Program-made: the position numbers and the translations under genes
In this document: positions 32,410-45,090 of the stretch, one piece after another
Numbering within the stretch: the first letter of the stretch is position 1
How the letters are laid out: every line of letters begins with the position of its first letter
DNA from: Watersipora subatra
Taxonomy: Eukaryota > Bryozoa > Gymnolaemata > Cheilostomatida > Watersiporidae
Direction: 5' to 3'
Length of the DNA stretch: 64,000 nucleotides
Assembly: GCF_963576615.1 (NCBI RefSeq)
Contig: NC_088711.1
Span: 39,242,621-39,306,620 of the forward strand
Notes under the pieces: model-generated
What the model was told of the DNA's origin: nothing
What the model saw: the letters and a program-made list of their open reading frames with translations, nothing else
The model's database searches: none

Positions 32410-32774
32410 TACTCTCCAAACTTTATTGATTATGTCAACAAAGTTATGTTCTCAGCCTCATGTTGTTGTTAACGTTATCTCTCAGAGTTACTAGTATCCA
32501 ACTAGCTACATGAGGGTCACACAGTACCAGTAGCAAGGAAAATTTGCAACAGCATTGGATGTGAACTGTACCAAAGCCGCATATTTGCGAGTTTTTTTAA
32601 GAACTTTTTATTAGATTGCCCACTGCCTTTTAATTCCATGGATGCCAGTAATATATACCCGATTTCTGCTACAGGAATTGCAAAACCATTGTGTCAGTAT
32701 TTCAAAGAGTAAGCTTAGAATTAGTTGATATCTAATATATTATAATTTTCATTAATAACTTATATTGAATAACT
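32410..32774. other. Intron sequence, nothing recognised
   Basis: No supported feature. Confidence 0.4.
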
Positions 32775-33720
32775 AGGTGAATGCCCGACGTTGCCCGGGT
32801 GATAAAAAGTCTTTGTACAGAATATTTATTTTATTTAACATATTCAACATTTACCATTGTAAATTTTAACCTTCATATCATGTTTTGTGCAGTTAAATAA
32901 ATTAAGAGAAAAACTAAAACAACTGTGTGTTTAAATGTGAAATAACTAACAAATAATGGCTAGACAAAGTCTGTGCTACTACAATGATTACAATGAAAAG
33001 TGATTTGATAATGATACAATTAGAATGAACTGATGAAAAAAAATAAAAATCACGAATATGTTGAATTAATATTAAAGAGTACATAGCAGTGTCGGTATAA
33101 AAGAGGGTACTGCTGCTGCAGAAGCTATCCATTCAAATTTTGAATACGACTATACCTCTCGATACTGGCATAAACGTAACAATGCAATATCGAAATTAAA
33201 TACATCAATGAAATGCACGAGGGTACTGGGTCTGACCGAACATAAAGAGAATGTAGAGACAATTCCTACTGAAGAATGTCCATGTGAACATTTTTTATTT
33301 TTACAATTTCTAGCGATTGCCCTTTGAAATAACCGAAAATTGAAGATTAAAACTGTGCCGTTGAAGTTGCATTGTAACGGAACATTTGAAATTAAAGCAG
33401 CACATTTGAAAATAACAAATAAAGAAATGAACAATGGATTTTGAAATGGTTTTAAAAAATTTCAAAAGAAGAAAAGACACAAAAGGTAATATTAATTCAT
33501 AATAAAACGTACATATTTAGCTTTAATCACGATAAGGATACCAAAAATAAGCTAAAACAGATAAGAACGGCTTAGCCTTGTGGTTAGGTCCGTGTGGTTG
33601 CATACTTGCAACTGTTGCAAGTTTAATTCCAGTATGGTGAGAATTTTCATCCCTACATTTTAATCCCGATAGATGGACACAGCGACAACAGAACACATAA
33701 GACAAACATTGAGATTTATA
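32775..33720 (+). mobile_element. Dispersed repeat with CCCGACGTTGCCCGGG head, copy C
   Basis: Matches 18777-19440 over long blocks in the same orientation. At 33568-33625 it carries a tRNA-like stretch (TTAGCCTTGTGGTTAGG as A box, GCAAGTTTAATTCC as B box). It ends in a TATATATAAG tail. The presence of a tRNA-like part in copies A and C suggests a composite, SINE-related element. Confidence 0.7.
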
Positions 33721-34420
33721 TATAAGAAAGTACTGCGATTACAATGGTTATTTAAGGTGAGCTTTAAAAGATCTTAGCCGTACAATACTGTGTACAACAT
33801 AAAACTTATCGCTATATCTCATGAAGACGGGGAGATGGTCAGCTATAGCTGAGAGCAACTATGTGGCTGACAGTTTTTTTTTGATACGAGCAACTTTTGA
33901 AAAATTACCGTTTTGGCTGTTTCTAAAAATGTACCAGCAGACTTAGCTGAGAGGAACTGATGGTGCTGAGTGCAGTTAAACATTCTAGATAATTGGTAAT
34001 AAAATGTGATTATCTACGACTAAAAATAGATGCTATAAAAACTGAGCGTAACAAGATCGTACATTCGGCCAATTCCGTATGAACATCAACCTTGAAGATT
34101 TTTAAAATTCAAGGTACACCAACAATATGGGTATCAAAATGAAGCTAAAAGTCTGTAGGTCATGATGCTATTATTACTAAAATAAGTTCCTTATTTTTTA
34201 AACCTCATGTTGTCACACAAATATATAAAGGGTATCAAAGACTGTGTTTGAGCAAAAGAGCTAAAATTTAAAAATATTGATATCCCTTATGGTCATTTTG
34301 TGTAACTATACAATTGTTGATTATCTATGACCAAAAGTAGATGCTATAAAAACTGAGCGCAACAAGATCGTCCATTCATAAGAATACAGCAGACTATCGC
34401 AGCTGGACAGTGTTTCTTAC
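33721..34420. other. Intron 2 sequence with a 63-bp direct repeat
   Basis: GATGCTATAAAAACTGAGCG and its surroundings occur at 34004-34066 and again at 34314-34376 with few differences. Otherwise nothing. Confidence 0.6.
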
Positions 34421-35260
34421 CTCATCAAAGTTTTCAAACTCAAAGCTCTGCTCAGAGCGCAGACTGGCAGATCGGGAAAGTCGACGAAGAGAAGGAGCTA
34501 GTGAGGGCAAGCTTTGTGCATCTCTTCTCGCAATAAAGGCCTTTCTCTTTGAGGCAGCCGATGCCGGCAATGGCATAGAGATGGAAAGTAAATCCTCCAG
34601 CTCTTCAGGATTCTCCAGGTTGAATACAGCTGATAGTTCATCGATATCTAAATTTTCTAGAGGTGTAGGCTGAGGAGGAGTAGCGAGTTTAACATTGACA
34701 TTGTGAGCTGCTGCTGTTTGTGTTTTATAAATGCTGTCATTGTCTTCCAATTCTGCGGAGTGTTGGTGAGCTCCCATTAAACGAACAGGATAGTTTACAG
34801 ATGTTGGCACCTTCTCACCATAACCACTCTGGCAGTCATTCTTAATACTTTTAGTTAAACATGGCTTGTTAGAGCCAAGGCTTTCCGATATTCTTCTTCT
34901 AGCCTCACCAGGTTCATTACTACTCATAGCTTTAGATGATTTAACTCTATCTACAGCTTCAAGAGTCGAAGGAGTTTGCTTTGAAGGTTCCAAAAAACTG
35001 CTGTCCTCCATAGCACGCAGCTCACGGGGAATTGTATCATCGACTCTGTCAATAGTCGGATCAGAATGTGTATGTGCAGCTACTTCAGCTGGCATTGCTG
35101 TGCAGCGCATGGCTACCTGGCCTAAGTGAGTTCTGCCAGTTTTGTGTTCGTGTATTTCTGCACCAACGATATAATCGTCATCGATTGTATCCTTTTCCTG
35201 AAGAGTCGAGAACAAAATTGGCGATGCGTCTCTGTCATCTACGTTGCCCATTTTTACTAT
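34421..35260 (-). CDS. OTULIN-like deubiquitinase, exon 2 (linker)
   Basis: 280 codons, phase 0 both ends, between TATATTTTTAG and a GATGAG|GTAAGA donor. The sequence is polar, rich in Ser, Glu, Pro and Thr, with no globular domain visible. Two parts look structured: LENLDIDELSAVFNLENPEE followed by LEDLL (amphipathic, acidic), and a Ser/Arg-rich stretch near the end (SLRRLSRSASLRS) typical of phosphorylation or 14-3-3 type sites. It links the membrane anchor of exon 1 to the OTU part. An internal ATG (MGNVDDRD) would allow a soluble isoform if exon 1 were skipped. Confidence 0.75.
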
Positions 35261-35852
35261 CTAAAAATATAAAGCTGAATTGACGTCACAAATTGACTGC
35301 AATTGAAAAAGGTTGTGGAAAAAGTTGGCAAGAAATCTAATTGTATACGCAAGCAATTTATATGTTATTTTATTACTTTTAGCATTTACCAGTAGAATTA
35401 AATATGGGACAGCCAATAATAATGGTATAGACTTACAAAATAATCATTTTAACAAATAAAAACATTCGAAACAAAATATAAAACACTTCCAGGCTGAAAG
35501 TCGACTGATAATAACATAACTGAATGATAAAGTACTAAGAAGCAACAGAACCTACTATTGGGCCGTCTGATATGGATAAAGCAACAGAACCTACTATTGG
35601 CCGTCTGATATAGATAAGACAAGAGAACTCCGATTGAATGAGTTATGTACAGAGCATGTTCTTAAGATGTCATTCGCCATTATAATATTGATCACACAAA
35701 TTATAGCCTGGGAAGAAACCTAGCATGTGTATAAAAGTAATTATAGGAATATAGCTCAGGTCAGGAGCATTTTCAAGAGAACAAACAACTGTTCTTCATC
35801 ACAAACGCAGTTCAGCATCTAGCGAGTAAACACAACTACACGACTTATTCAC
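35261..35852. other. Intron 1 with a 41-bp tandem duplication
   Basis: AGCAACAGAACCTACTATTG.GCCGTCTGATAT is repeated in tandem at about 35540-35615. Otherwise nothing recognised. Confidence 0.6.
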
Positions 35853-36508
35853 TGTTTCCATGATGCGCAGCACTTCGGAGTTGCGCTCTCTCCGAATCAT
35901 GGAAACGGCATCTTCGCACTGAAATCACTGCGCACTGATCAGTGTGAAGCCAGTGCAAATTCGCAGCAAGGAAACGGCAGTTGCGCAGTGGCTGTGAATA
36001 GCTCCCTTGCTGTGGAGGCAGGTTCATCGAGGGCCATAAACAAGTACAAAAGTTTTCCCGCTTATCTTGTTTTCTTTCTATTCTTCCGATTTTCTTTCAT
36101 TTAAATTTAATTATGGTCTGCACCCACGAAGATGATGAGGTGATTACATTCCTGGACTTTGTCATCGATGCCAACACTTTTCGAAAAATAAATGGCAAGT
36201 CCTACAGTAACATTTAAATAATATATTACTTAAAAATACCTATTAAAAATATATTACTTTGTGAAAATTGTGTTAAGGTTGGTGAAACCTTGTGAATGTG
36301 TATTGTAAATAAAAGTATTATGATGACAGAAGGATAAAAAGACCGTTTCTGACGTTCAGTATCCTTGATCGATTCTATGTCTCCATCCGGCGATTCGATT
36401 TATATAATTTCTCTTCTCTGGCTAATTTGCTGAAAACCACTGCGCAGCATGTAAACGTACAATTCCCTCGATTTCAGAGGGGGCTGCATCGAAGCACCCA
36501 TCATGGAA
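35853..36508. mobile_element. Possible MITE with TGTTTCCATGATG ends
   Basis: TGTTTCCATGATG at the left and its reverse complement CATCATGGAAACA at the right, about 650 bp apart. Internal GGAAACGGCA motifs repeat. I could not identify a target duplication, so the borders are uncertain. Confidence 0.4.
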
Positions 36509-36844
36509 ACATGGTGATTATGATCCAGTGGCTAACTGCATCAATCATAGATCAGATTAGGGCACTACATCTATCATTAGTGTGACTATAGCTCAACAGT
36601 CAATAAACGAAAGCATCTATGAAAAGACTATAGTCCAACCTTTAGCGGGTGAATAAATCTATGAACATGACTACGGCCTGACAAAAAGAGAGTAAATACA
36701 TCTATGTCCATGAATATAGTCCAGGGTCTAACGAGTAAATCCAGCTACCAATAAGACTATTGCACAACAAACGGTGTGTATGGACATGAAAAACACTATA
36801 GCCAAACAGCCACTGAACCCATGAGTAAGATTATAACAATTTAC
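36509..36844. other. Intron 1 sequence
   Basis: AT-rich, nothing recognised. Confidence 0.4.
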
Positions 36845-37135
36845 CTTTGGTGTTGCAATAATATGACAGTCAATCTCAGAGACGGATGCCTGGCTCCTGT
36901 TCAGACTAGAATGAGAACGTTTACTACTAGCAGGATCTGGTTCAAGATTGTCTGTTGAGCATTTCCTAGCGTCGCTTGATTTGGCTTTACTCTTTCGATA
37001 CAAGAGCCTAGCTAACAGCCAGGAGAGAAAGTTTAGTCCGAAACCGAGGCCAAGAAGGAGGAGCAGTCTGGAAAACCTCACTGTAACCAGTATTACTATA
37101 GATATGAAAGTTAGACAGTCTAGCAAACTAGCCAT
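36845..37135 (-). CDS. OTULIN-like deubiquitinase, exon 1 (membrane anchor)
   Basis: 97 codons from ATG to a CCAAAG|GTAAAT donor, phase 0. The first 45 residues are strongly hydrophobic: ISIVILVTVRFSRLLLLLGL, then GFGLNFLSWLLARLLYRKSK. This is a signal-anchor or re-entrant membrane hairpin, followed by a basic cytosolic flank. The rest is Ser/Asp-rich. Among known relatives OTULINL/FAM105A carries an N-terminal membrane segment and sits on the ER, while OTULIN is soluble. Joining to exon 2 reads ...ATPK|IVKMGNVDD. The start is the first ATG after a stop-rich upstream region. Confidence 0.7.
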
Positions 37136-37810
37136 GCTACATTTTGTCTCTGATTAATATCGACTAACTCGAGTAAATCACTAATACGGCGAAGTACGCG
37201 ATCAGCAAAAATATCTTTCCATCTAAATGTAGATAAGAGGTGAAATGTGCCATGGCAGCAGCCAGTTTTTTCCTACTGAGAGAAAAGCATGAGTCAGTTT
37301 GTGAGAGAACTTGTATGTTTAATAAATGGATGCTCATTAATTAATTAGGCTATTGCATGCAGTAAGAAGCTTGAAGCAGCTCAGCCATTGTCTAACAGTT
37401 ACTGATTGATGACTAGAGATCACATATTAATAGACAAATTGAAATGCTTTAAAAGTAATCTCTTTACCACCTTATAAAGCAATCATATGGAAATGACATG
37501 CCCTGAGCTACTGCTTTCTTTAGTATATGATGAAAAAGAAACTAATTGGAATCGTAATACTCACAATGCAATTAAAGTTGGAAAACATTTTTTTACGGTA
37601 CAAGAAAAAGGAATAATCTGGAGCCAGTATTTTCACATACGCACAGCCAGATTAGAGCTATCAGCCGTGTGGATGGGTGCAATACGATCTATTAGTATAT
37701 CACAGCACGAATTATCAGCAATCATGTGCAGGAGCTGCAGCAGCGTAAGTTTGTTATGCTGCTGTATAGCAAGCAAACTTACGCTGTGCAAACAAAGTTT
37801 GAACTAAGCG
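37136..37810. other. Upstream region of the OTULIN-like gene
   Basis: The promoter of the minus-strand gene should lie here. An inverted repeat CAGCGTAAGTTTG...CAAACTTACGCTG (13-bp arms, about 24-nt loop) lies at about 37738-37787. No other signal is claimed. Confidence 0.5.
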
Positions 37811-37813
37811 TTA

Positions 37814-39109
37814 TGGTGCGTTTACACTGGCCGACACCGACTTCAATTAGCTGCCAATACCCCGACTCAGACAGGTACCTCCGACATTTCACGCATGGGT
37901 ACCGACACCGACTCCCCCTTTACATTGCAACGATCAAACGATTTTTGTCTGTACCAACAGCCAATCACAGCGTTTCGCCGTTCTGACCTTCACCCGACCA
38001 CGCGAAGACGAGTACACATAAAAATCAACACGCTTGATGTGGAAAATTATATGCTAGTACTACACTACTACTGCTCCTACTACTACCGCTAGAAGCAACT
38101 ACTGAATGCCAAGCAATGAATGAATGATGAGGCAATGAAAATCCGAGCAAAGAACTGTACGTACAGTTCTTTCGTCCGAGTAATTATAATAAATAAAATG
38201 AATAATGAAGAAGATTGAATGGTGAATGTATATTTGTGGTAGAAGTAGTGTGGTGGACGCCGGGCCAACACTTTACACTTCTTGTAATTATTTGTTTGTA
38301 TATATTTTATATGTCTGTAAATATTTTATTATATGGGTTGTCCTTTTTATTCTCTTTTTATTGTTGGCCTTGTTACTCGTTACGCTATCAATTGTCGTCG
38401 TTTATGTTGTCATATCAACGCACTAGCGGGCCTAATTATTGGCCATTTAAACATTGTTAGCCGGTGTTCTCACTCGGTCCCGTTAGCCGGAACGGGCAAT
38501 TTTATTGTATATAAGGGAGCAACGCTCACTTAGTAGACAGAGCAAATGGCCGTACGCTCCTCGGCTAGTGATTTTCCTTCGCTAATAAAACATTGAATGA
38601 AATCACACGCAATTTATTTCTGTATGACATAATCTAGATCGTGCCAAGTAAGGGCCTGCAAATTCCTTTACAGTAGTACTAGTAGTAGAACTAGTAGTAG
38701 TCGTACAACTGGCTATTCACTTTTAATTAATTTAAATTAATGAACTAACTTGATTTTTTGGTACTCTCGCGTTCACATCGTTGCTAGCCATGCTGGTTCA
38801 CTATTAAAAAGAGAAAGAGGGAAAGTTTAATGACAGTCTCCTAGCCTCTCATTAAACCTAGCCCTTTCGTTTCATAAACTTAGCACTGTCATTAAAGCCT
38901 AGGCTCATTTAATCAGAGGCTCCTAGCTTCTGATTGGCTGATAAGCGTCCGATTTGTCGGTGCAACCGGGCACTGCTGGGTTTCTCCGACAGCGACTTTC
39001 AGATCGGTGCCGACACCGATCTTTCTGTTCACACCTACCGACACCGACTCATCAAATTTGTCTGTGCACGACAAAATCGGTGACAAAATCGGCCAGTGTA
39101 AACGCACCA
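37814..39109. mobile_element. Harbinger-type MITE, 1,296 bp
   Basis: Ends TGGTGCGTTTACACTGGCC and the inverted partner, flanked by TTA on both sides (37811-37813 and 39110-39112). The ends are extended by several CGACACCGA/TCGGTG repeats. A 3-bp TTA/TAA duplication is the PIF/Harbinger (ISL2EU) signature. No transposase frame. Confidence 0.8.
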
Positions 39110-39112
39110 TTA

Positions 39113-41402
39113 GGCAACAGCTGCCTACATGGCTGGAGTAGACTACTCCACAGAAGCAGCCAAATGAAATTCAATGATTATCAGCTGCACCATAACAGCC
39201 ACAAGATATTTGATTGATCTTATATTGATAGAATTACACTATGTATATTGACATGATTAGGTAACAGGGCGACATTTTACTATGCTAGTTACACAAAAAC
39301 AAACAACCATAGTGTGTATGTGACAATATGATAAATGGTTGGATTCATGTAAAAAGTCGAACTACGGTCAACTATAGGTTTAACCGCGCCGAGTTCTCTT
39401 TCAACTATCTAGAAGCACAATTTATCTGTAATATCATCGCTTCCGCAAGTTTTTATAACCCAGCTTCCTTCATTTCCCGCCACTCATAATGCATAACGTT
39501 TCCTGTCTCAATATCCGGTTTAGCGCTCATCTGTTAACGAGTTATGTATTATAGTTAACCAAATTATCTTAGTAAGACTGTTTGTTCACAGGTCTCTGTT
39601 CACTTTAGGCTTGAGTGTGCAACTCGGAGAAAGCATGAGCTGTCTGTCCGAAGCCACTGTTCAAGTTTGGAAAAATATTTTATCATACGAGAATTCAATC
39701 CGCAACATGTGCCTTCACTGTCTGGCAATCTATCATCTGCATCGATCGACCGTCTCGCCACTTTGCAGAATAATTGTGCACAAAGTTATTACACCTGACG
39801 ATCTCTCACGGCACACCAGACTGCAAATGTTCTGGTAATTATCTCTTTTATGGAATACTCTTGGTTGGAAAAAACTTACTACTTAATATACTTCTCAAAA
39901 AGCAAAGAGAAGAACAAGTATACAGAATGGTAATTTTAAAACGAACAGTAGTGTATCAGCATTGTCAATAGATTGCTCTGCACTTTATTTGTTTCAACAA
40001 AAGAACTTTTACTTTGGTAAAAGATTGTAACCTAATTTCATGAGTTATCTTAAACTGGGGTCCTTCAAAGAAACACCATCAAGCAACTATGGAGTTGTCT
40101 TAAGGTTACAAGATGGAAAGAGAAGGTGACTCCGATTACCAAATTGAACAATTAAGAAATACTGTAAGACCTTTAATTGAATGCCATGACGCTCTATTTT
40201 TCAACCCTTCCTCTATAGTGGCAGTCAATTGGAGGCGGCGCTCAAATAGAAGCTGAAATAATATTTTTCAAATGGCTCGTCAGAATTCTTGGAAGATAAA
40301 TTTAGCCCTATTACAGGCAAAGCGAATGTCGCTTATATTTTGCCCTCTTTCTCCGGTGGAGCGCTATTAAACATTTGGATGCAATAAATCTGCTAACATA
40401 ACTCCAACTTCTCTAAGTTGTGTTTATAAATATGCATTAACAAACCGAGAAATATCTTTACCAGTAGATATCTATTTTTCGCAATTAACCTGCCACGATA
40501 TTATAGCCTATTATAGCACTTTGCAAATTGTTGGCGGTTTCAATTTTCATTTTATTCTAGATTTTAAGACATTTTTATTCTATATATGTAAATTTAACAA
40601 GGTTGCATAAAAGCTCATTGCACATATTGATAGGTTTGCTATAGTTTGCAGCCAGCACGGGATTTTTATGTGCAATAGGAGAGGAGTTATGAGCATCGAT
40701 TCATTGTAAGCCGTGTTAAAGATAGCTGCAAGGATGCTATTAAATAATATTCTATAAATTTACAAGTTATATAATGATAACCTATCAAATGCTACAAATA
40801 TATATTCATGAACAAGTGACATAAGCGAACCATACTTATATTACATGCAGAAACAAAAATTAACATTTTTAAAACAAAAATATTTGCATCGTTGCTTGGA
40901 TAGCTGCGTTCTGATTGTTGCTTTCGATGGAACAAACACCTTCTGGTTGTCCAATACCTTCAACAATGTCTCCTGGCCTCGACTCTTCTTCTGCACTGCT
41001 GAACTAGTCGATATTAGACTCCAAACAATTTTTGGCACAGCAAAACTTTTACGCATTGCATTCGGCACAAATGCAGTGCGTAAAAGTTTAATCAATCGGT
41101 TAATCATAAGAGCAGACCAGTAATGTCAGCCGTACACGTTTAACGTTTTCATAAACCTTAATATTACCGAGTATGTTTTATTTATCGATAATATGTAGTA
41201 TTACTATTTATGTACCACGCACCGATATACAGTGCCCCCTCAGGATATGATTCCCTGAGATACGTTTTTCCCCTTACGAAGTAGAACATGATGATTTTTT
41301 GACAACATGATGCCTCACCACAACAACAGTTCTCTAAGTTGAAATTATTTAGATAAACCACGAAGATGTTAAACATTTTATATGGCAGTATACAACATCA
41401 GC
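39113..41402. other. Intergenic, no gene recognised
   Basis: About 2.3 kb. Several open frames of 60-90 codons were read, but none shows a motif or splice context. A diverged fragment of the CAGTGCACCCTC MITE end lies near 41230-41290. Confidence 0.5.
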
Positions 41403-41406
41403 TTAA

Positions 41407-42526
41407 AAGTTGACTTGCAACAAAATTCATATTACAGTTATTCGGGATCAGAGGGTTCACCATGTCTTACTCTGCTGTGTTGTAGGTGCAAAATATGTGG
41501 AAATGTGATTGTAAGCTCTTAAAAGCTCAAAAACAAACAGTTAATCGCAGCCATCACAAAAACGCCGTAGGTTGAAATCTCTTTATCTCGATGACTTACT
41601 CAACTCGATGCGGTTATTTTTTTGACACGCGATGTTATCACGTGAAATTAAAGGCCAATAAAATGCTCAATATAAAACGTCTCGTAGCACTAGTTTATGA
41701 CAAACACTTCGGGTTCTACCGGAAAGCCCTCATTAAATATAGACGCTCACTACTTTACGGTTTCATTTCAGCTTGGTCTAATCATCTAGTTGTAATCTGA
41801 TCATGCGACCCATGCTTCTTGCCAAATGGCTCAAACAATTTCTGCAGCATTTTTTGACTATCAGAGGTGACCAACAGGCTCATCCCGTTTATCAGATGAT
41901 GATACGTACTCCTTCAAGCTAAGGTTGAAAAATTAAACTATTTTTAGGCTAGGTTTTGAGATATCAGTGCTTAAAGTGACAGCATTACAATGATGCTAAA
42001 ATAGACGCGCAAGGACAATAGATATGGTTTTATAGAATGCATGAAGTACATTTGTGAAAATATTTCGACGAATGAGGTTGCATGAATAGTCTGGTGGCCA
42101 CAGGGCAGTATCGTGTCAACAGGTGGCAGAAGATGGGGTCTATGGTAGCTTGACACTTTTAACATGTTTCTAATTTATTCATTATTAATTTAGTTTCCTA
42201 CCGCTATTTTAGTTGATAAGCTAAAAGTAATTTGCCATTAAATAGTGAGTAGTTATACAAAAATAAATTTTTGAAAGTGTAAACCAGACTAAAAAGTGTA
42301 AACAGAAGCACATGGTGTTCAACTACGTCCCGTTTGAGCCGTTTTGAAGAGGGGTATCTAACCTACGGCAACTTCGTGATGGCTGAGATTACATGTTCGT
42401 TTTTGAGCATTTGAGAGCTTGTAATCACATTTCCACATATTTTGCACCTACAACACAGCATAGTAAGACATGGTGAGCCTTATGATACCAAATAACTGTA
42501 ATGTGAATTTTGTTGCAAGTCAACCT
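41407..42526 (-). mobile_element. TTAA-target MITE with long inverted ends, copy 2 (1,120 bp)
   Basis: TTAA at 41403-41406 and 42527-42530. Ends AAGTTGACTTGCAACAAAAT and inverted partner, about 150 bp each. Internal blocks match 24818-25692 in opposite orientation (for example ATATTTCGACGAATGAGGTT). Confidence 0.88.
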
Positions 42527-42705
42527 TTAAATAAAGTCATGCTCCTTGCTGTGCATGCTCTAGCACAAGATTGCATGCTTGAATGCTAAATCAAAGTACT
42601 ACTTTAAAAAAAAGGAAAGACCTGAGATGGCATAAAGTGACTCCCAACTCGAATAGATTGCCAAAAGAATGTCAATTAAGTGAAAATGTGTCATGCTTGA
42701 AGCAT

Positions 42706-43072
42706 TTAAGCAGCAGTATTACTCTGGCAGCAGTGTACCCTGACCACAATGTACTCTGACAGCAGTGTACTCTGGCAGCAGTGTACTCTGGCAGCAGTGT
42801 ACCCTGACAACAGTGTTCTCTGGCAGCAGTGTACTCTGAAAGCAGTGTACTCTGGAAGCAGTGAACTGTGGCAGCAGTGTACTCTGGCAGCAGTGTACTC
42901 TGGCAGCAGTGTACTGTTGCAGCAGTGTACTCCGGAAACAGTGAACTGTAGCAGCAGTGTACTTTGGAAACAGTGAACTGTGGCAGCAGTGTACTCTGGA
43001 AACAGTGAACTGTGGCAGCAGTGTACTCTGGCAGCAGTAATAATCTGGCAGCAGTAATAATCAGGCAGCAGT
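42706..43072. repeat. Minisatellite, 16-bp unit (GGCAGCAGTGTACTCT)
   Basis: Some 20 units with an exact 16-bp step at the left and 24-bp compound units (GAACTGTGGCAGCAGTGTAC) at the right. Frames stay open by chance. Confidence 0.92.
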
Positions 43073-43349
43073 GCAAACGAGCCTATGCAAATGGCATGCG
43101 CTTCACAATAGGCAGGGGAAATAAAGTGCTGAAGCCAATATGTGATAAAGTATATTGTTACCTAGTCAGACTACAAATATAAACAGTTTATGGATGAGAG
43201 GGCTGCAAGAGATTGAATAATTTGCAGTTTATCAGCAAAATTGCAATGAGGAAGCATGGAAGGTCTAATCATGTGAGCTGAAGCTGGTCTGTGTCATATC
43301 TATCAACAAGAAGGTCATTAATGCATTCAAACATAAGTCATTAACTTAC
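43073..43349. other. Spacer
   Basis: Nothing recognised. Confidence 0.4.
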
Positions 43350-43386
43350 AGCCAAAGAGTGCTGCCCTCCGTATGACTCTGTTAGT
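43350..43386 (-). CDS. Candidate 37-nt microexon
   Basis: On the minus strand, TTCCTTCTTTTACAG is followed by 37 nt and then GTAAGT. The acceptor and donor are both close to consensus. Translation in one frame gives TNRVIRRAALFG. It would belong to a minus-strand gene whose other exons are not visible here (57615-57806 is a candidate). Chance is possible. Confidence 0.25.
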
Positions 43387-43477
43387 CTGTAAAAGAAGGA
43401 ATCGTCAGTCAGAGGGTCGTTATGTATCAATGGAATACACTGAATCTAGGTTAACTGTGCAACCGATATTACCCTAA

Positions 43478-43957
43478 AGGCTGGTTCACACTATATCGCC
43501 GGATTTCGGCATTGATGCCACAATACTTCGGTGATTGTCGATGATAACCATGTTCACACTATCACATACCCATCCGTGTTTGCATCAGGAAATACTCAGT
43601 GACATTTATCTTTTTAAATTTTCGCAAAGAAACCTCTTTGTTTTCGCATGCTGAAATCAAAAACTAGTCCTGCAGCGACTATTATAAACAGATATGAATA
43701 AATTACTCTATCCCCGAACGCGAATTACCATCGCTGAAATGGTTCACATTTCAAAAAGCAGTCGAAAGCATTTCAAAAAGCATTTTTCGAAAAGCAGTCG
43801 TCGATGCTCGGCGAAATATCGGGAAAGGTTGACGGCTGCAAACTTTTCCAACCTGTCCGCGATGCTTCATCGATGCCATCAATTCACGGTTCACATAATC
43901 GACGACCAACGCCAAAAAGGAAACGCTGACAAACGACGATATAGTGTGAACCAGCCT
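43478..43957. mobile_element. Harbinger-type MITE, 480 bp
   Basis: AGGCTGGTTCACACTATATCG and its inverted partner, flanked by TAA at 43475-43477 and 43958-43960. Rich in CGATGAT/CATCGATG short repeats. No coding capacity. Confidence 0.88.
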
Positions 43958-44487
43958 TAAATCATATGTTCACACAATGAGCGAGTGTTTCATTACATAA
44001 GGATCTGTGTTGATGCAATATATATACTGTATAACCTGTAGATATAGAGCAAGAGCATGGTATATGCCATCGCTACATGTTCCTATATTCTTGTTGCTTT
44101 CATATCACTCATGATAGTACGAATATTAACAGAATAAATCAAATAATAAATATTTTCAATAATTTGCTCTAGTCTCAGATGGAATTTCAAATAACTCATG
44201 TAATTACCAACTTAGCACCGACTTATGTGGTTCAGTAATCAATTTTCATCCTAAAAAGAAAGCTCTCAATAGGAACTGTGAAATAGAAGATGGTGAGGAT
44301 GTAGAATAGCGATGGGTAGGCAAGGGACTTAATGATCACAAATTTTGAGATACTGCCATATTGGTTTCCCGACATTTTTTGTGACAAGTAATAAAACACT
44401 AATAGTGATAGTTAAAGTTATTGTATAATCCTAAGATGCATTAGTTATACAATTGCATCGCTGTATAGTGTATTATAGAATAGTCCA
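43958..44487. other. Spacer, nothing recognised
   Basis: AT-rich. Confidence 0.4.
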
Positions 44488-45090
44488 AGACCAAACACGA
44501 GCGAAGTGATTGTTTGGGAGATTTATGATAAATGCATATGTGCACACAACTCCCGAAAAATTATTCGTTAACGGCGTTACCAAACCCTTGTACCGAAATT
44601 TCTTCAACAAATTTAACCATTTTTGTGTAGAGTCGTTCAAGTATAATAATAATACAAAACACATATAAACCTATTTAAATATGTTATCAAGTCTTTGAAA
44701 GGTTACCGCAACATCCTAAAACTAACCCATCTGATCGGATGATACATAAATAGACAGATTATTTCGGCCTAAAATCGAAATAGAAACTTGAGAAACCTTT
44801 TTTAATCAAAATTAAGACCGGCCAACAAAACGCCAATAAGGCCGTGCGACAGATAGTATAACTATTAAGTCGTCCAAATTTCACGAGAAAAACGTGCACA
44901 TTTCACCAGTGTATGGAATTGTTCAATTGCCGAAGGTTTCTGTAATTAACTTAGAAGTACTGAAAAGTGATTGTTTCTTGTTTGCCGATTTTATTATTCG
45001 AATTAATTATTTGACTTAATAAAAAATTATTATAATATTTAATCATAAGAATAATCATTAGAATTTACAACATTGAAGTATATAATGATT
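44488..45090 (+). repeat. Dispersed repeat, copy 2 (pairs with 4596-5310)
   Basis: Same start (CACGAGCGAAG) and same end block as copy 1. Copy 1 has about 100 bp more in the middle. Confidence 0.8.

Noticed and set aside
33568..33665. Possible tRNA gene
   Set aside because: A- and B-box-like words but no cloverleaf or clear anticodon arm; more likely SINE-related, as are 4340-4500, 5775-5860 and 19695-19862.
38089..38533. Hydrophobic frames of 60-80 codons
   Set aside because: They overlap each other in different frames within a Harbinger-type MITE and have no recognisable motif.
39611..39971. Two overlapping plus-strand frames of 65-75 codons
   Set aside because: No splice context, motif or composition that supports coding.
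42672..43076. Frames with repeated HCCQSTLLPEYTAA
   Set aside because: Product of the 16-bp/24-bp minisatellite.
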